Made by a program: the position numbers and the translations under genes
Shown here: piece after piece, positions 1 through 9,187 of the stretch
Numbering within the stretch: the stretch's first letter is position 1
How the letters are laid out: the number at the start of each line of letters is the position of its first letter
NCBI GenBank assembly: GCA_900095095.1
Contig: FMBT01000199.1
Location: forward strand, 1-22,854
Origin: Fragilariopsis cylindrus CCMP1102
Lineage: Eukaryota > Bacillariophyta > Bacillariophyceae > Bacillariales > Bacillariaceae
DNA length: 22,854 nucleotides
Reading direction: 5' to 3'
Notes under the pieces: model-generated
Seen by the model: only the letters and a program-made list of their open reading frames with translations
The model's database searches: none
Told to the model about the DNA's origin: nothing

Positions 1-1359
1 ATTTGCTACTTAATACTGTAGACCTAACACAAAAATGGCCTTTCGTATTATAAGCCGGCTTATATTTGCCCTATTTGGGAAATTGGGATTCAGGTTAGGG
101 TTAACGGAAGCGTAAGCCATAGTATGATATGATTGTATGATGTGAACCATCTTCAGGCTATGATCATATGGCATCACTGATGCAGTTAGTTAGTTGGTGC
201 ATATGGTACACATGCTATACTGCATATTGCTATGTGCCAAAATTCTCAGTTGTCACACCTGCACTATTCTCAGTACTACAAGTAGATTAAAGTGTCATAT
301 TAATGACTACTATATCATAGAGATAGCCTCTGACCAGGGCTTTCTAAAATGGCCCATATAAAATGAACCATATGATACTGAAAATGTACACGAAACTGGG
401 TAGGAAGCGATCCACAAGCAGAGCAATGACAGTAAAGGAAGTAGAGATACAAAGAATTGAAGACCGATATGGAGATGAACCAATGTAATAAATAATACTA
501 ATGTAGATTGATTTGGCACGTTGACCGTTGTCTCTCTGTCTTTCTAAGACCTTGAGGAGCAAAGCAGCAGCTATTGACTAATAAGTTATATAAAATGGCC
601 CATAGTTTATGGAATCTGAGACCTGTAACCACAGAGCTGTCTATTTAAAATGGTCCTATATTTTGGAATTAGAGTCTTTGGTTGGGCAAAGCTGTACCAG
701 CAATATGATGATCTTGTGTGATTGATAATGCAAATCTGTTTATTTGTTTAACTCACCAATCGTAGGAAAAACTAAACTAAATTCATCAACAACAAATGAT
801 GCATACCATCACATCACAAAAAGCGAGTGTACTGAACTATCTCTACTATTATTTGTAATGAAAATTTGAATACAACATAATATCATCCATCCATCCATCC
901 ATCCATCCATCCATCCATCAACAATAAATAGTAGCGGATATCTCGTGTGTTTCTTACATTCATTCACCTTATTAGTAAATGTTGTTTTATTAAACATGCT
1001 TCAGTCTTTCACATCCACACACTGCTTGCTGACAGGGTCCAATCCTAAATAAGAATATTCTTGACACACTATACCTCGCATTGAGGAAAATTATCTTATG
1101 TGTATTTAGAATTTGAATGGAAAATTCCCATCAGCATGACAATGAGAATTATAATGAATCTAACCTCCCTGGGTATCATTCTGTTGAATACAAACTTACT
1201 AAGCAAAATATAGATATTAATACTGTTAGTAAGTTAATTAATAAGAACAATTTTTTTTGGTTTGGCTGTACAGTTTGCATAAAATGCTACTAATTGTGTC
1301 TCACCATAGCTTGTGCTTTGAGTTTTCAAAATGTCACTTCTAAAAAAGCAGAGGATACT
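1..1359. other. Gene-poor AT-rich DNA
   Basis: I see no convincing coding region or RNA gene. The only open frames are short, hydrophobic and without recognisable motifs. A motif reading AAAATGGCCCATA occurs near 346 and again near 592, with a weaker relative near 649 (AAAATGGTCCTATA), suggesting a degenerate dispersed repeat. A stretch around 959-1010 resembles 1528-1580 (both carry a CATTCAC start and a CATGCTTCAG core), so the 268-bp repeat seen further right may once have extended this far. Confidence 0.5.
884..919. repeat. CATC tetranucleotide microsatellite
   Basis: Nine perfect tandem copies of CATC are visible. It lies in non-coding DNA and is a simple-sequence repeat likely to vary in length between strains. 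Confidence 0.95.
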
Positions 1360-1786
1360 TGTTGTTGTTATTCTATTGATTTCCCAGCAGTAAACTATTA
1401 ACAAAATGATTGTTAAACAGAGAGTAATAGAATGCGAGGGGTGCGGTGGTTACTATAATACTGTATGTAAACAGTAAGAGAGAGGAGGATAAATAAGAAG
1501 ATGATGAACTAAAAGGATCTCACCTTCATTCACAGTAGTATCAAAATAATGTTGTTTACAGCATGCTTCAGCCTTTTCCCCAGAAGAAAGCTTACTTCAC
1601 TTTAGCTGTTTAGAAACAGAGGTGAATTGTTGTTGTTGTAATAGTATTTTTTTCCCAGCAGTTCAAATTCAACAAATAATTGTCAGACAGAGAGTAATAG
1701 ATGTAGAATGTGAGGAGAGGTTACTATAATACTGTATGTAGACAGTAAGAGAGAGGAGGATAAATAAGAAGATGATGAACTAAAAT
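1360..1786 (+). repeat. Imperfect direct repeat, about 150 bp, two copies
   Basis: Copy 1 covers about 1360-1513 and copy 2 about 1628-1786, offset by roughly 270 bp. Shared blocks include a TTGTTGTTG start, TTTCCCAGCAGT, CAGAGAGTAATAG, and a long block ending in GAAGATGATGAACTAAAA. Copies differ by substitutions and small indels. Copy 2 ends about 50 bp beyond the 3' end of the minus-strand 5S rRNA gene. No coding potential was seen in either copy. Confidence 0.85.
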
Positions 1787-1832
1787 GAATGCCCTCGAAA
1801 ATAAAAGAAATGGAAGGAAAAAAAATAAAGAC

Positions 1833-1838
1833 AAAAAA
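1833..1838 (-). terminator. Pol III T-run after 5S rRNA
   Basis: Six consecutive T residues (minus strand) follow immediately after the closing base of 5S helix I. This is the standard RNA polymerase III stop signal and supports an intact, transcribable gene. Confidence 0.85.
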
Positions 1839-1956
1839 GAGAACAACACCTGGGATTCCAACGTGGTCCCCCACCGTAGTACTAACCAGGCCCGAACATG
1901 CTTAACTTCGCTGAGCAGACGGGAAGCGGTGCTGTCATGTTGGTATGGTCGTTCTC
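1839..1956 (-). rRNA. 5S ribosomal RNA
   Basis: The minus strand carries a complete 5S rRNA gene of about 118 nt. Recognisable conserved blocks, in order, are ACGACCATACCA near the 5' end, GTTAAGCATGTTCGGGCCTGG (loop B/helix III to A-box region), TTAGTACT, and GGTGGGGGACCAC (C-box region). The ends pair as helix I: 5' GAGAACGAC with 3' GTTGTTCTC, nine pairs including one G-U. A T6 Pol III terminator follows directly. The internal A-box and C-box elements expected for TFIIIA/Pol III transcription are intact, so this appears functional rather than a relic. No second copy is visible in the window, so it is a dispersed copy here. The short open frame on the opposite strand is a shadow. Confidence 0.95.
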
Positions 1957-2152
1957 TCTATATGCAGGATTTTTGTTTACATATAGTACAGTAATTGACA
2001 ACTTTTATGTCTATCCTAACATACTGATACAATGTAAGTATATCGCACTACGGTAGCATTCACAAAAACTATTTTCAAAAGATCTAAATCCTTGTTTGTC
2101 TTGTTCAGTTTGTTGTTGACATTCACTAAACAAATTGTGAATTGACGTGACT

Positions 2153-3741
2153 ATGATTGTGCCCAAGCGTACATTTCGACGTTCTACTTCTGCTTGCGAC
2201 AATGATGAGAATAGTTCGTCCGTACTGCCGTCGACGTTGTCGATCGGTGAGTAAATATTAGGTTGTAAACGTTACGCGTACTTGTACTTGTACTTGTACT
2301 TGTACTTGTACTGTCTGTACAGTCAACTTACAATGATAATCTTCCTTTTTGTATCTTGTCTTCGTACGGTACAATATTATTCTATGGATGGCGATGATGA
2401 CAACAACAACGACAACATCAAATAAACTTAAACTTCAAACTCAAAATCTATAGTTGGTTTGGGATGTTCGAGCTTTTCTACCTTTTTCTTTACGGAAAAT
2501 GAACTTGCGGAAGAACAAGAACAAATAATTACGGCGGAGACATTGAAACGAGATCATCCTAAAGTTAAAGAATGGATCGATACCATCCATTACGCTATAC
2601 AGCGATGCGGGATCACCTTGCTCGATACTGCTCCGTGGTACGGTCACGGAACATCAGAAATTGTCGTTGGATGGGCTTTAGAAGATTTATTAGAGTCGTC
2701 ATCATCATCTTCGTCCGACGACGACGAGAAAGATAGCATCGACGTAATAGTATCGTCTACGATGGTAGTGTATTGAAAATTAACCCGTGATGATCTGTGT
2801 GTAAATACAAAAGTTGGACGATATGAAGCGGATCCAAAGCAACAATTTGATTTTTCTTATGAGGCTACGATATCATCTACAAAGCGCAGCCTTCGACGAT
2901 TACGTTGTGGATACATCGACGTATTACAACTCCACGATGCTGAATTTCTCCAACCCTAAAAGTTCTTCTACGGGAAACAATTCCCGCTATGGTCGAATGC
3001 CGTTCGAAAGGTTGGTGTAAATCGCTAGGATTGACGGGATATCCATTGGAAGTACAATATCAGATCTTCCAACACTCATTTGATATGTATGGATCGGGTA
3101 TTTGGGACCAATCACTTACATATGGACATTTCAATCTACATGATTCTAGTCTCGTACACCGTCGTGTGGATTCATCGTGTGAGTCATTTGCTGACTTTTG
3201 TCATCGAAAACGTATGGGATTGTTAGCGGCAGCACCATTATCAATGGGACTCTTGACTAATAATCCTCCACCAGATTGGCACCCAGCCAACGGTAAGGAA
3301 GTTGCTCGTGCCTGTCAACAAGCAGCTGAGGTATGTCGTCAATACGACGTTGATATCGCAACTTTGGCTTTACTATTTTCGTTTTCACACCCTAGACTAC
3401 CCTGTACGATATTGGGGATGAAAAACGTCGAAGAAGTAGAAAAGGCAGCGGTTGTTGCTCGTAGATTTGCAATAGTAGATTGGACGAAACCACAACTCAC
3501 ACAAGAAGATGTATTAAATTTAATTTTAACAAAATCCGAAAGTGATGCCTATCGGATCTTGAGTAATCAAGATACTGGTCCTTTTACCAATGTGTGGAAA
3601 GAAGGAGAAGAAGAAGAAGAAGGAGAAAGAGAGGGACAATCTGTCCCAAAATATCAATGGGATGGTATACGGGAAGCCCACAAGTTTTGGATAGACAACG
3701 AGGGTATATTTAAAGATTGGCAACAGAAATCGTTTCGTTAG
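2153..3741 (+). CDS. Aldo/keto reductase, L-galactose dehydrogenase type (frame interrupted twice)
   Basis: An NADP-dependent oxidoreductase of the L-galactose/L-fucose dehydrogenase branch of aldo/keto reductases, known in the family to oxidise sugars such as L-galactose toward ascorbate. Exon 1 is 2153-2246; intron 2247-2453 (GTGAGT...TATAG); exon 2 starts at 2454, giving the family start VGLGCSSF. The catalytic residues are all visible: Asp and Tyr in LLDTAPWYGHGTSE, Lys in NTKVGRYE, His in LQLHDAEF. Later motifs are GIWDQSLTYGHFNLHD and AAAPLSMGLLT. The first ATG after an in-frame stop at 2138 was chosen as start. Two lesions break the frame: an in-frame TGA at 2774-2776, with family-like sequence (TRDDLCVNTKVGRYE) continuing in the same frame, and a one-base loss at CCC 2954-2956 (one extra C restores QPLKVLLRETIPAM). 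Either a young pseudogene or a gene hit by assembly error; substrate is inferred from family only. Confidence 0.82.
2247..2453 (+). other. Intron 1 of the aldo/keto reductase gene
   Basis: Donor GTGAGT at 2247 and acceptor TATAG ending at 2453 join a phase-1 codon to give Val in the conserved VGLGCSSF start. The intron contains five tandem copies of CTTGTA (2281-2310), an intronic hexanucleotide microsatellite. Confidence 0.85.
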
Positions 3742-4711
3742 ACTAGAAGTAATTAAGTTACCATACATTATAGGTGTTATAGAAACTTTTATCAATTCAA
3801 CTTTGACAACCAACAAATAATACCTGTATTTTGCTTCACCCAACCAGAACTATAAGAAAACTGCCACGGTGGCATGATACTTTACTTGTCTTCGTTGTGA
3901 AAAGCATAAAAAATCTCAATGAATCAATATTTCCCCATATAATGTCTCTCCAAGTAAAATTGATCAATACAATGTGCAACAGTTATGTTGTTATTTGACC
4001 AATCACTAAGCTCACCTAGTAGGCAAGCTGTCTACTTACTTACCATATTGCCGTAAGTACTTCAAGTTCACACTATACAATCCTAAATTAGTTGGTCATT
4101 CTTAAGGTTCCCATCATCATCATTTGTGGTGGAGTGTTGGCACTATATAATGAAAATGATGATTGATTGGTGGAAGATTATGAATGAAATATCATATGTG
4201 TAGTACATAAAGTACTAACCATCTTTTATACGATTAATTTCTTTTTTGTGTCATACTAGTAGAACAACAAGATGCTACTTTCTTTCCTCTTCATAGATTA
4301 AAGTTGGTCACAGTGTGGAGTACAGTTATTGTATTTCAACTTGAAACTGTGATCATAAAACAGCCTGCTAGCTAGTTACATTATAGTACCGGTACAGTAG
4401 CCCTAACTCTACTATGGATCATTTTTACGGACGGCAGGCGCGATTTTTTGAATTTTTGTCTAGCTAGACAAAAATTTAATAATTGGAGATACCTTCGGTA
4501 AGTTACATCGAAGTACTGTACAGTAGATTGGTTTCATACCTTACCTACAGAGAAAGTATTAAATATCCGGTAGCACAAGAACATCCGTCGTCGATAACAT
4601 ATGACTACCTGTAGCCTAATCCGACTCTAAATTAAGTAGCTGCGAAGGAAGTAATCTCGTCTCGTCGGTGCCGTAGTTTTTTCTTTTCGAAAGCAAAATC
4701 AAGCAAGTATT
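3742..4711. other. Intergenic region with a perfect 26-bp palindrome
   Basis: No coding or RNA gene was recognised over about 970 bases. A perfect palindrome occupies 4451-4476, centred on TAGCTA with A/T-rich arms. TACAGTA motifs occur at 4393-4399 and 4519-4525, about 190 to 320 bases before the first ATG of the next gene. The right half probably holds that gene's promoter and 5' UTR; no TATA box was identified. Confidence 0.5.
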
Positions 4712-4732
4712 ATGGACGACCGGCATCAGTAT

Positions 4733-4764
<32 letters not shown>

Positions 4765-4945
4765 CTATCATTCAGTAGACGAGGATTCATTCTCATCCGA
4801 GCCGACGCCCGTTCCGAATACCTACCGTCCTCCCCCTCCGACATTTCAGACAACAACAAATTGTGATGATCGGCAGCAACAACAACAACAACAACAACAA
4901 AAGGGACGATGGCCGTCATCATCAGGTGGAAAACTCGCTATTTGA
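4712..4945 (+). CDS. PolyQ/Pro-rich ORF, probable N-terminus of the coiled-coil protein
   Basis: A 77-codon frame starts MDDRHQY and runs through a Gln tract, a Ser/Glu/Pro-rich part (RPPPPTF) and a second Gln tract before stopping at 4945. It overlaps the next ORF in another frame. Its composition and ATG look like a real N-terminus. The frame would join the downstream ORF if one base were extra (or two missing) in the CAA repeat and AAAAGGG run at about 4874-4907. Another option is a spliced intron from GT at 4729 to AG at 4849, which also gives the right frame. It could instead be an upstream ORF. None of these is provable from sequence alone. Confidence 0.45.
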
Positions 4946-7481
4946 AAGTGCATTGCTTTCTCTATCGGTCGATGATGTTGCAACACTTCCCTCGTTAGCT
5001 TTGGATCCTCCGTCTCCATTATCGCGACCATCCGAATCACTTCTGATGAACACATCCATTGCTGAATCTGAATACGAACGCGAATATACGGCATCGCCAT
5101 CGATGACTCCAATCAACGCGAAGAAGGTGGCGATGACACCAACGACGACGTTATCCCTTGCTCGATCACGACGGAAACAACAACTGCAAAAGAATACCAG
5201 TGGTACAAGATCTGCCGAGAAGCAAAACAAACATAATAAAAATAATAATACGGCAGTTCATCCTATTCAAGAAGTTATTATGGATGATAACAATAACGAA
5301 AATGACGAAAATAACCAAGATAATACGAGCACCGTCGGAGAAGAATCTGATACATTTTTTGAATGCCTCTCAGACAAGTCTCTTGCGAATCGTGCACGAC
5401 GTACTATGCGGTCGGATGGTCCATCATCGTATCGGTCACTATTATCAAGTCCTGATGGACAACCGAACATTCCGAAACAACATGATGCGATGATCCAGCA
5501 CCACAACAACACCAATGTTATGAATAGTGTTGACGAGGATGATCGGCAGTTGTTCGGTCGACAAGGGCATAGAAGTAGTCCTCATCATAGGAATAATTTT
5601 AGTGGCAGTATCAGTAATAATAATAGAAACGATATTGGTAGTGATGACGTAGTGCGTGTACACGAATCTGCCCTACATGCACTTCAGCAACTGAAGGAAG
5701 AACTTGTCAAGTCAAATCAACGCAACGAACAATTATCTATGGAGAAAGAAAGCTGGACAGAAGAACAGCAACAACTACGACAGAAATTAACATCATTGCA
5801 AAGTGTAGATCGACAACGGGGTACAGAATTGGATAGACTTCGACAAGACCATGATCATCTTCAACAAGATCACAAGACAATTGAGAAACAACGCGACGAA
5901 CTTGTTGAGGAAAAACGAAACCTAGAGGTCCAATCGAGAGAGTCCGCTCGGACCACTAAAGAATTACGCCATCGAACACTGGCGGCCGATAATCGTCACA
6001 AGGAACTTAAGGGACAGCTTGATAAATTAAATGATGAATTAGAATCTGCATTGTCAGCAAAGGGAAATTTGGCTGCAGAATTAGCGCGTGCTCAAACAGA
6101 ACGAATGGATTTAGAAACAGAATCAGCAGAAATCCGCAAGAAATTATCTGATGCTACCGGTTCATTGAAAAATACATTGAAAAGGGATGAACAGTATAAT
6201 GATGAATTAAGAATTGAACGTAAAAATCTACAAGAGCTACGTACGTCGAGTGATACAGAAATAGGTCGTCTAAGTACTTCGTTACGCAAGGCCAATGATG
6301 CTCTACACCGATTACGAGCAGAGCTTACTCCGAAGGTCCGATCTGCTGTCCGACACATGACGACACCATCGTCGGGTCCGAGAGAATCAAAAATCACAGG
6401 GACTGGAGCATTTGTTGATGGGGGAGCAGCAGCATCATCATTATCATCATCGTCATTGGTGCCACCATCAACATTAGATTCAGCGATCGCCGATCGACTG
6501 GCACGTCTTCGAGATTCGGCAGAGCGAGCTCATCTTATCCGTGGACACAAACGAGAAATAACTCGTTTGAAGGCTGATCGAGATGCTACTGTTGAAAAAT
6601 TAGAAAGTGATCATTCGGATGCATTGAAAAAGGCTGCAAAGCAATTCAACGTCAAACGAAAATCAGAACTCGAAGATCTTACTCAAAACCTAAAACAGCA
6701 ACATGAATCACACCTCGAGGATGTCGAAGAAATACATCGGAAACGTATTTCGCAACTTCAAAAGGATCATGCTCGATCTCAAGAAGAATCAGATGAATCG
6801 TTGGAGGAAGCATTGAGTAGAGTTGCTCGATTGGTGCAAGATCATAAAAGTGGAACAGCTAGACGTCAGACCTTAGAACAGACATTAGAAGACCTCCACA
6901 ACAAGATGCGAACACAACAAAAAGAATCTCAAGCCCAAAATGTGAATGAATTAGACAAACGTCGACGTGAATGGGAGTCAGAAAAAGAAACCTTATTAGG
7001 GAATTTGCAACGGGATTGCAACGTCGTGTTTGATAATCGAAGACGAACTGGAGCTAACGTTTACGAGGGTGGTAACAACAACAGCAATGATATTAATAAC
7101 AATACAACAACTCCACGATCGACGATAAGTCCTCGGTACCTAAATAATCCACAACAACATCCACCGTCGATCCATCAGGGGCAACGACATCCTTCTCAGC
7201 AGCAGCAGCAGCAGCAACATCAGGGACCCAGCCCCCTATCTATACATTCTGCGATGTTTTTCCATGAAGAAAAGAACACAGTAGATACGGTCCCGAATGA
7301 CACGACAACGAACGGTACGACAAGAGGAACATTCGCCGCGCTCCCTTCTTCTGGTCGTATTTCCTCACCTACTGTCGAAATGGTTGGAGGAACAGGATCT
7401 CCTTCAATTATTTCGAAGTCCTATTCGGACATCGATAGTGTGCTCAGGGAGACAGAAGAGTTGGTGAATGGTATTCTTTAA
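4866..7481 (+). CDS. Long coiled-coil protein, function unknown
   Basis: A single uninterrupted frame of 871 codons from ATG 4866. The first 250 residues are low-complexity and predicted disordered, rich in Asn, Ser, Asp and Gln. Two heptad-rich, Glu/Lys/Arg/Gln-rich stretches follow, about residues 262-495 and 538-716, separated by a Ser/Ala/Gly-rich linker. The tail is Asn/Gln-rich and ends in a more ordered-looking segment, SYSDIDSVLRETEELVNGIL. The architecture resembles cytoskeletal, centrosomal or tethering proteins, but coiled coils mimic each other and I recognise no specific family. No membrane segment or enzyme motif is visible. The true start may lie upstream at 4712. The conserved-looking last 20 residues would be the best handle for homologue searches. 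Confidence 0.8.
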   Translation: MIGSNNNNNNNKRDDGRHHQVENSLFESALLSLSVDDVATLPSLALDPPSPLSRPSESLLMNTSIAESEYEREYTASPSMTPINAKKVAMTPTTTLSLARSRRKQQLQKNTSGTRSAEKQNKHNKNNNTAVHPIQEVIMDDNNNENDENNQDNTSTVGEESDTFFECLSDKSLANRARRTMRSDGPSSYRSLLSSPDGQPNIPKQHDAMIQHHNNTNVMNSVDEDDRQLFGRQGHRSSPHHRNNFSGSISNNNRNDIGSDDVVRVHESALHALQQLKEELVKSNQRNEQLSMEKESWTEEQQQLRQKLTSLQSVDRQRGTELDRLRQDHDHLQQDHKTIEKQRDELVEEKRNLEVQSRESARTTKELRHRTLAADNRHKELKGQLDKLNDELESALSAKGNLAAELARAQTERMDLETESAEIRKKLSDATGSLKNTLKRDEQYNDELRIERKNLQELRTSSDTEIGRLSTSLRKANDALHRLRAELTPKVRSAVRHMTTPSSGPRESKITGTGAFVDGGAAASSLSSSSLVPPSTLDSAIADRLARLRDSAERAHLIRGHKREITRLKADRDATVEKLESDHSDALKKAAKQFNVKRKSELEDLTQNLKQQHESHLEDVEEIHRKRISQLQKDHARSQEESDESLEEALSRVARLVQDHKSGTARRQTLEQTLEDLHNKMRTQQKESQAQNVNELDKRRREWESEKETLLGNLQRDCNVVFDNRRRTGANVYEGGNNNSNDINNNTTTPRSTISPRYLNNPQQHPPSIHQGQRHPSQQQQQQQHQGPSPLSIHSAMFFHEEKNTVDTVPNDTTTNGTTRGTFAALPSSGRISSPTVEMVGGTGSPSIISKSYSDIDSVLRETEELVNGIL

Positions 7482-7861
7482 GATCGAATTAATTGAAGGT
7501 ATTGAGTAGCTTATAACGGCGTAAGTAATTGAAGTATGTAATTGTATGTAAATTGCTGGATGGGAATGATCGGCACTGGGAAATAAATAAGACTCGTGAT
7601 AGTAAATAATAATAATAATAATTTTTATGTAAAAATGTTTTATGCCCTTATGTTAATAGTGTTTAAAGTCGATAGATACACGAATGGTAAACATAACGTG
7701 TATAGTATAGGAGCGTCCCCATAACATTTAGCTAGCTAGCTAGTATATTGAATGTTAAGTAATATTCACAAAATAGTCCACTTTTTAGTTTCTCAGCCAT
7801 TCTTGTATCTTCTTCCTTACTAACTTTTCTCTTCAACCCTATTTTTTTAATGCTTTGCTTC
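7482..7861. other. Convergent intergenic region
   Basis: This lies between the 3' ends of the plus-strand coiled-coil gene and the minus-strand parvulin gene, so it should hold both 3' UTRs. It contains an AAT run (about 7606-7621) and a CTAGCTAGCTAG palindromic run near 7731. No gene was seen. Confidence 0.5.
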
Positions 7862-8390
7862 TTATGCAATCCTATAAATTAGATGATAACCACTATCTGT
7901 ACTGACAATTCCACTCATCCCATCAACTTGAAGTGCAAATGCAGCATCCTCAAATGGTTTTTGCATCATACCAGGTCCAAAGAAACCTAAATCACCATTG
8001 TTCTTGTAGGAACTACAATCGGATCGTTCTTTTGCATAGTTTGGGAATACTTCCACAATCCCTTCCTTCAAGATTTTACTTTCATATTTTTGTAATTCAA
8101 TCATTGCATCTCAGGACTTAACGTAATTTGTGCATTTGTTCGACGTGATAAAGGATTACGACTGTGTGTGTGTGTGTATTATGTGTGTGTGTGTGCGTGT
8201 GGTGTTCAGAATTTGGAGAGAGCAAACCATCAAACAATGATTAGGATTGTATGTGTATCCAGACGCGTATAATAAGAAAGCAAACAAACGAACAATCTGA
8301 AATTATATTATCTTCTCTTTGAAAAAGGAAAAACAAGACTTACCTCCCAGTGTGCTTGATAAGTAGATGTGCACAACGAACTTGCGACAT
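7862..8390 (-). CDS. PIN1: Pin1-type parvulin peptidyl-prolyl cis-trans isomerase, WW-less (one frameshift)
   Basis: Isomerises phospho-Ser/Thr-Pro bonds; known for the Pin1 family. Exon 1 is 8390-8344 ([15 protein letters not shown]), the intron is 8343-8162 (GTAAGT...ACACAG), and exon 2 is 8161-7862. The corrected protein is 115 residues, the size of WW-less plant/algal Pin1. Catalytic residues match the family: His8, Cys65 (SDCSS), Ser106 and His109 (TDSGYHLI); the Cys-Ser spacing of 41 and Ser-His spacing of 3 equal human Pin1. Phosphate-binding basics Lys12, Arg22 and Arg23 are present, so phospho-specificity is likely. The substrate pocket MQKPFE is also present. One base is missing near 8110: GAGATGCA should read GAGGATGCA, giving [12 protein letters not shown]; as written, the frame stops at a TGA. 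An assembly error is more likely than a pseudogene because everything else is perfectly conserved. Confidence 0.93.
8162..8343 (-). other. Intron of the parvulin gene, with CA repeat at the acceptor
   Basis: Donor GTAAGTC and acceptor CACACAG delimit a 182-nt intron. Two (CA)n runs (plus-strand TG runs within about 8164-8200) sit directly before the 3' splice site and take the place of a normal pyrimidine tract. They are likely length-variable. Confidence 0.88.
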
Positions 8391-8874
8391 GATTTTTTAA
8401 TAACTTCTTTGGATGTTGTATTATGTTAACGAACACGCAAACGATGACGACTATGATGATGATGATGATGATGAGAATGATAACGATAACGATAAATAAT
8501 TAGTGCTACTGTATGGTGTTATGGTAAGGTACTTCAAGTAGGTGTGTACACTTTAGTAGTGTCGATAACTTTCTAAAATTTAGAGCTCCCCGCGCCAAAA
8601 TAATTAATTTTGAATTGTGATTGTGCAGTGCAGTACAGTACAGTACGTACAGTCTTACGTAAAAGTATACGGGATTCGATCCAATAAGCAAAACTCAAAA
8701 AACAATAATATTTATACAATGATGGTATCTTTTGGAGGCCTTTGAACTTTCATTTTCTTCGAGGAAAACCACAAAAAGAAACTGAAATAACCAAGCTACT
8801 GCTAGTATCCATATTCGAATAACATAGGCTAATAACAAAGAGGGAAATAGCTGCGTCAAAATTTCCGTTTAATA

Positions 8875-8990
8875 GATGTAAATAAAACCATGTATTTTTT
8901 TCTTCCGACGAACCCCTTTGCCCGTGACCGTCTAAAGTCGATGTAAATAAAACCGTGTTTTTCCCCCGACGAACTCCTTTGCCGTGACGG
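8875..8990 (+). repeat. Tandem duplication, about 60 bp, two diverged copies
   Basis: Copy 1 (8875-8939) and copy 2 (8940 to about 8990) both start GATGTAAATAAAACC, then share a T-rich run, CCGACGAAC, CCTTTGCC and GTGAC. They differ by several substitutions and small indels. They lie about 200-310 bases upstream of the unknown gene's ATG. Confidence 0.82.
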
Positions 8991-8995
8991 TAAGC

Positions 8996-9013
8996 GTGAC
9001 GGCCGGCCGTCAC
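8996..9013. repeat. 18-bp perfect palindrome
   Basis: GTGACGGCCGGCCGTCAC is its own reverse complement. It lies just after the 60-bp duplication, in GC-rich sequence unlike its AT-rich surroundings. It could be a dimeric transcription-factor site or a small cruciform; role unknown. Confidence 0.85.
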
Positions 9014-9187
9014 AAACTGTCACTATGCACCTCTTTCACTTAGTTGTTTCCAATACAATCTCTACTCGCATAAATTTTATTGTGTTGCGAAAAAATCTGA
9101 ACAAACCCAAACTGCCTCAATATCTACAGTAAAAAACATCAGAGAACAAACCCACACTGCCGAATTGTTTACAATACCAACCTCACT

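Larger units (their letters stand above)
8391..9187. other. Divergent intergenic region between parvulin and the unknown gene
   Basis: About 800 bases separating two divergent starts, so it should contain both promoters. Visible content: ATG trinucleotide and GATAAC runs (about 8453-8494), overlapping TACAGTA motifs at 8634-8645, a 60-bp tandem duplication at 8875-8990, an 18-bp palindrome at 8996-9013, and one TACAGTA at 9125. No coding region was recognised. Confidence 0.5.

Noticed and set aside
310..562. Two hydrophobic minus-strand ORFs
   Set aside because: Short, overlapping in different frames, no motif or homologue recognised, in a gene-poor repeat-bearing stretch.
1785..1994. 69-codon plus-strand ORF
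   Set aside because: It is antisense to the 5S rRNA gene; its apparent open frame follows from the conserved RNA sequence.
884..2310. Tandem short repeats considered as a CRISPR-like array
   Set aside because: They are uninterrupted microsatellites with 4- and 6-base units and no unique spacers; the 150-bp repeat has only two full copies.
2774..2776. Selenocysteine reading of TGA in the reductase
   Set aside because: No Sec is known at this position in the family, and no SECIS-like core was seen in the following region; the gene carries another lesion as well.
8656..8690. B-box-like GGATCGAATCCCG on the minus strand, considered as a tRNA
   Set aside because: The T-arm stem does not pair beyond two bases and no acceptor, D-arm or anticodon arm could be built around it.
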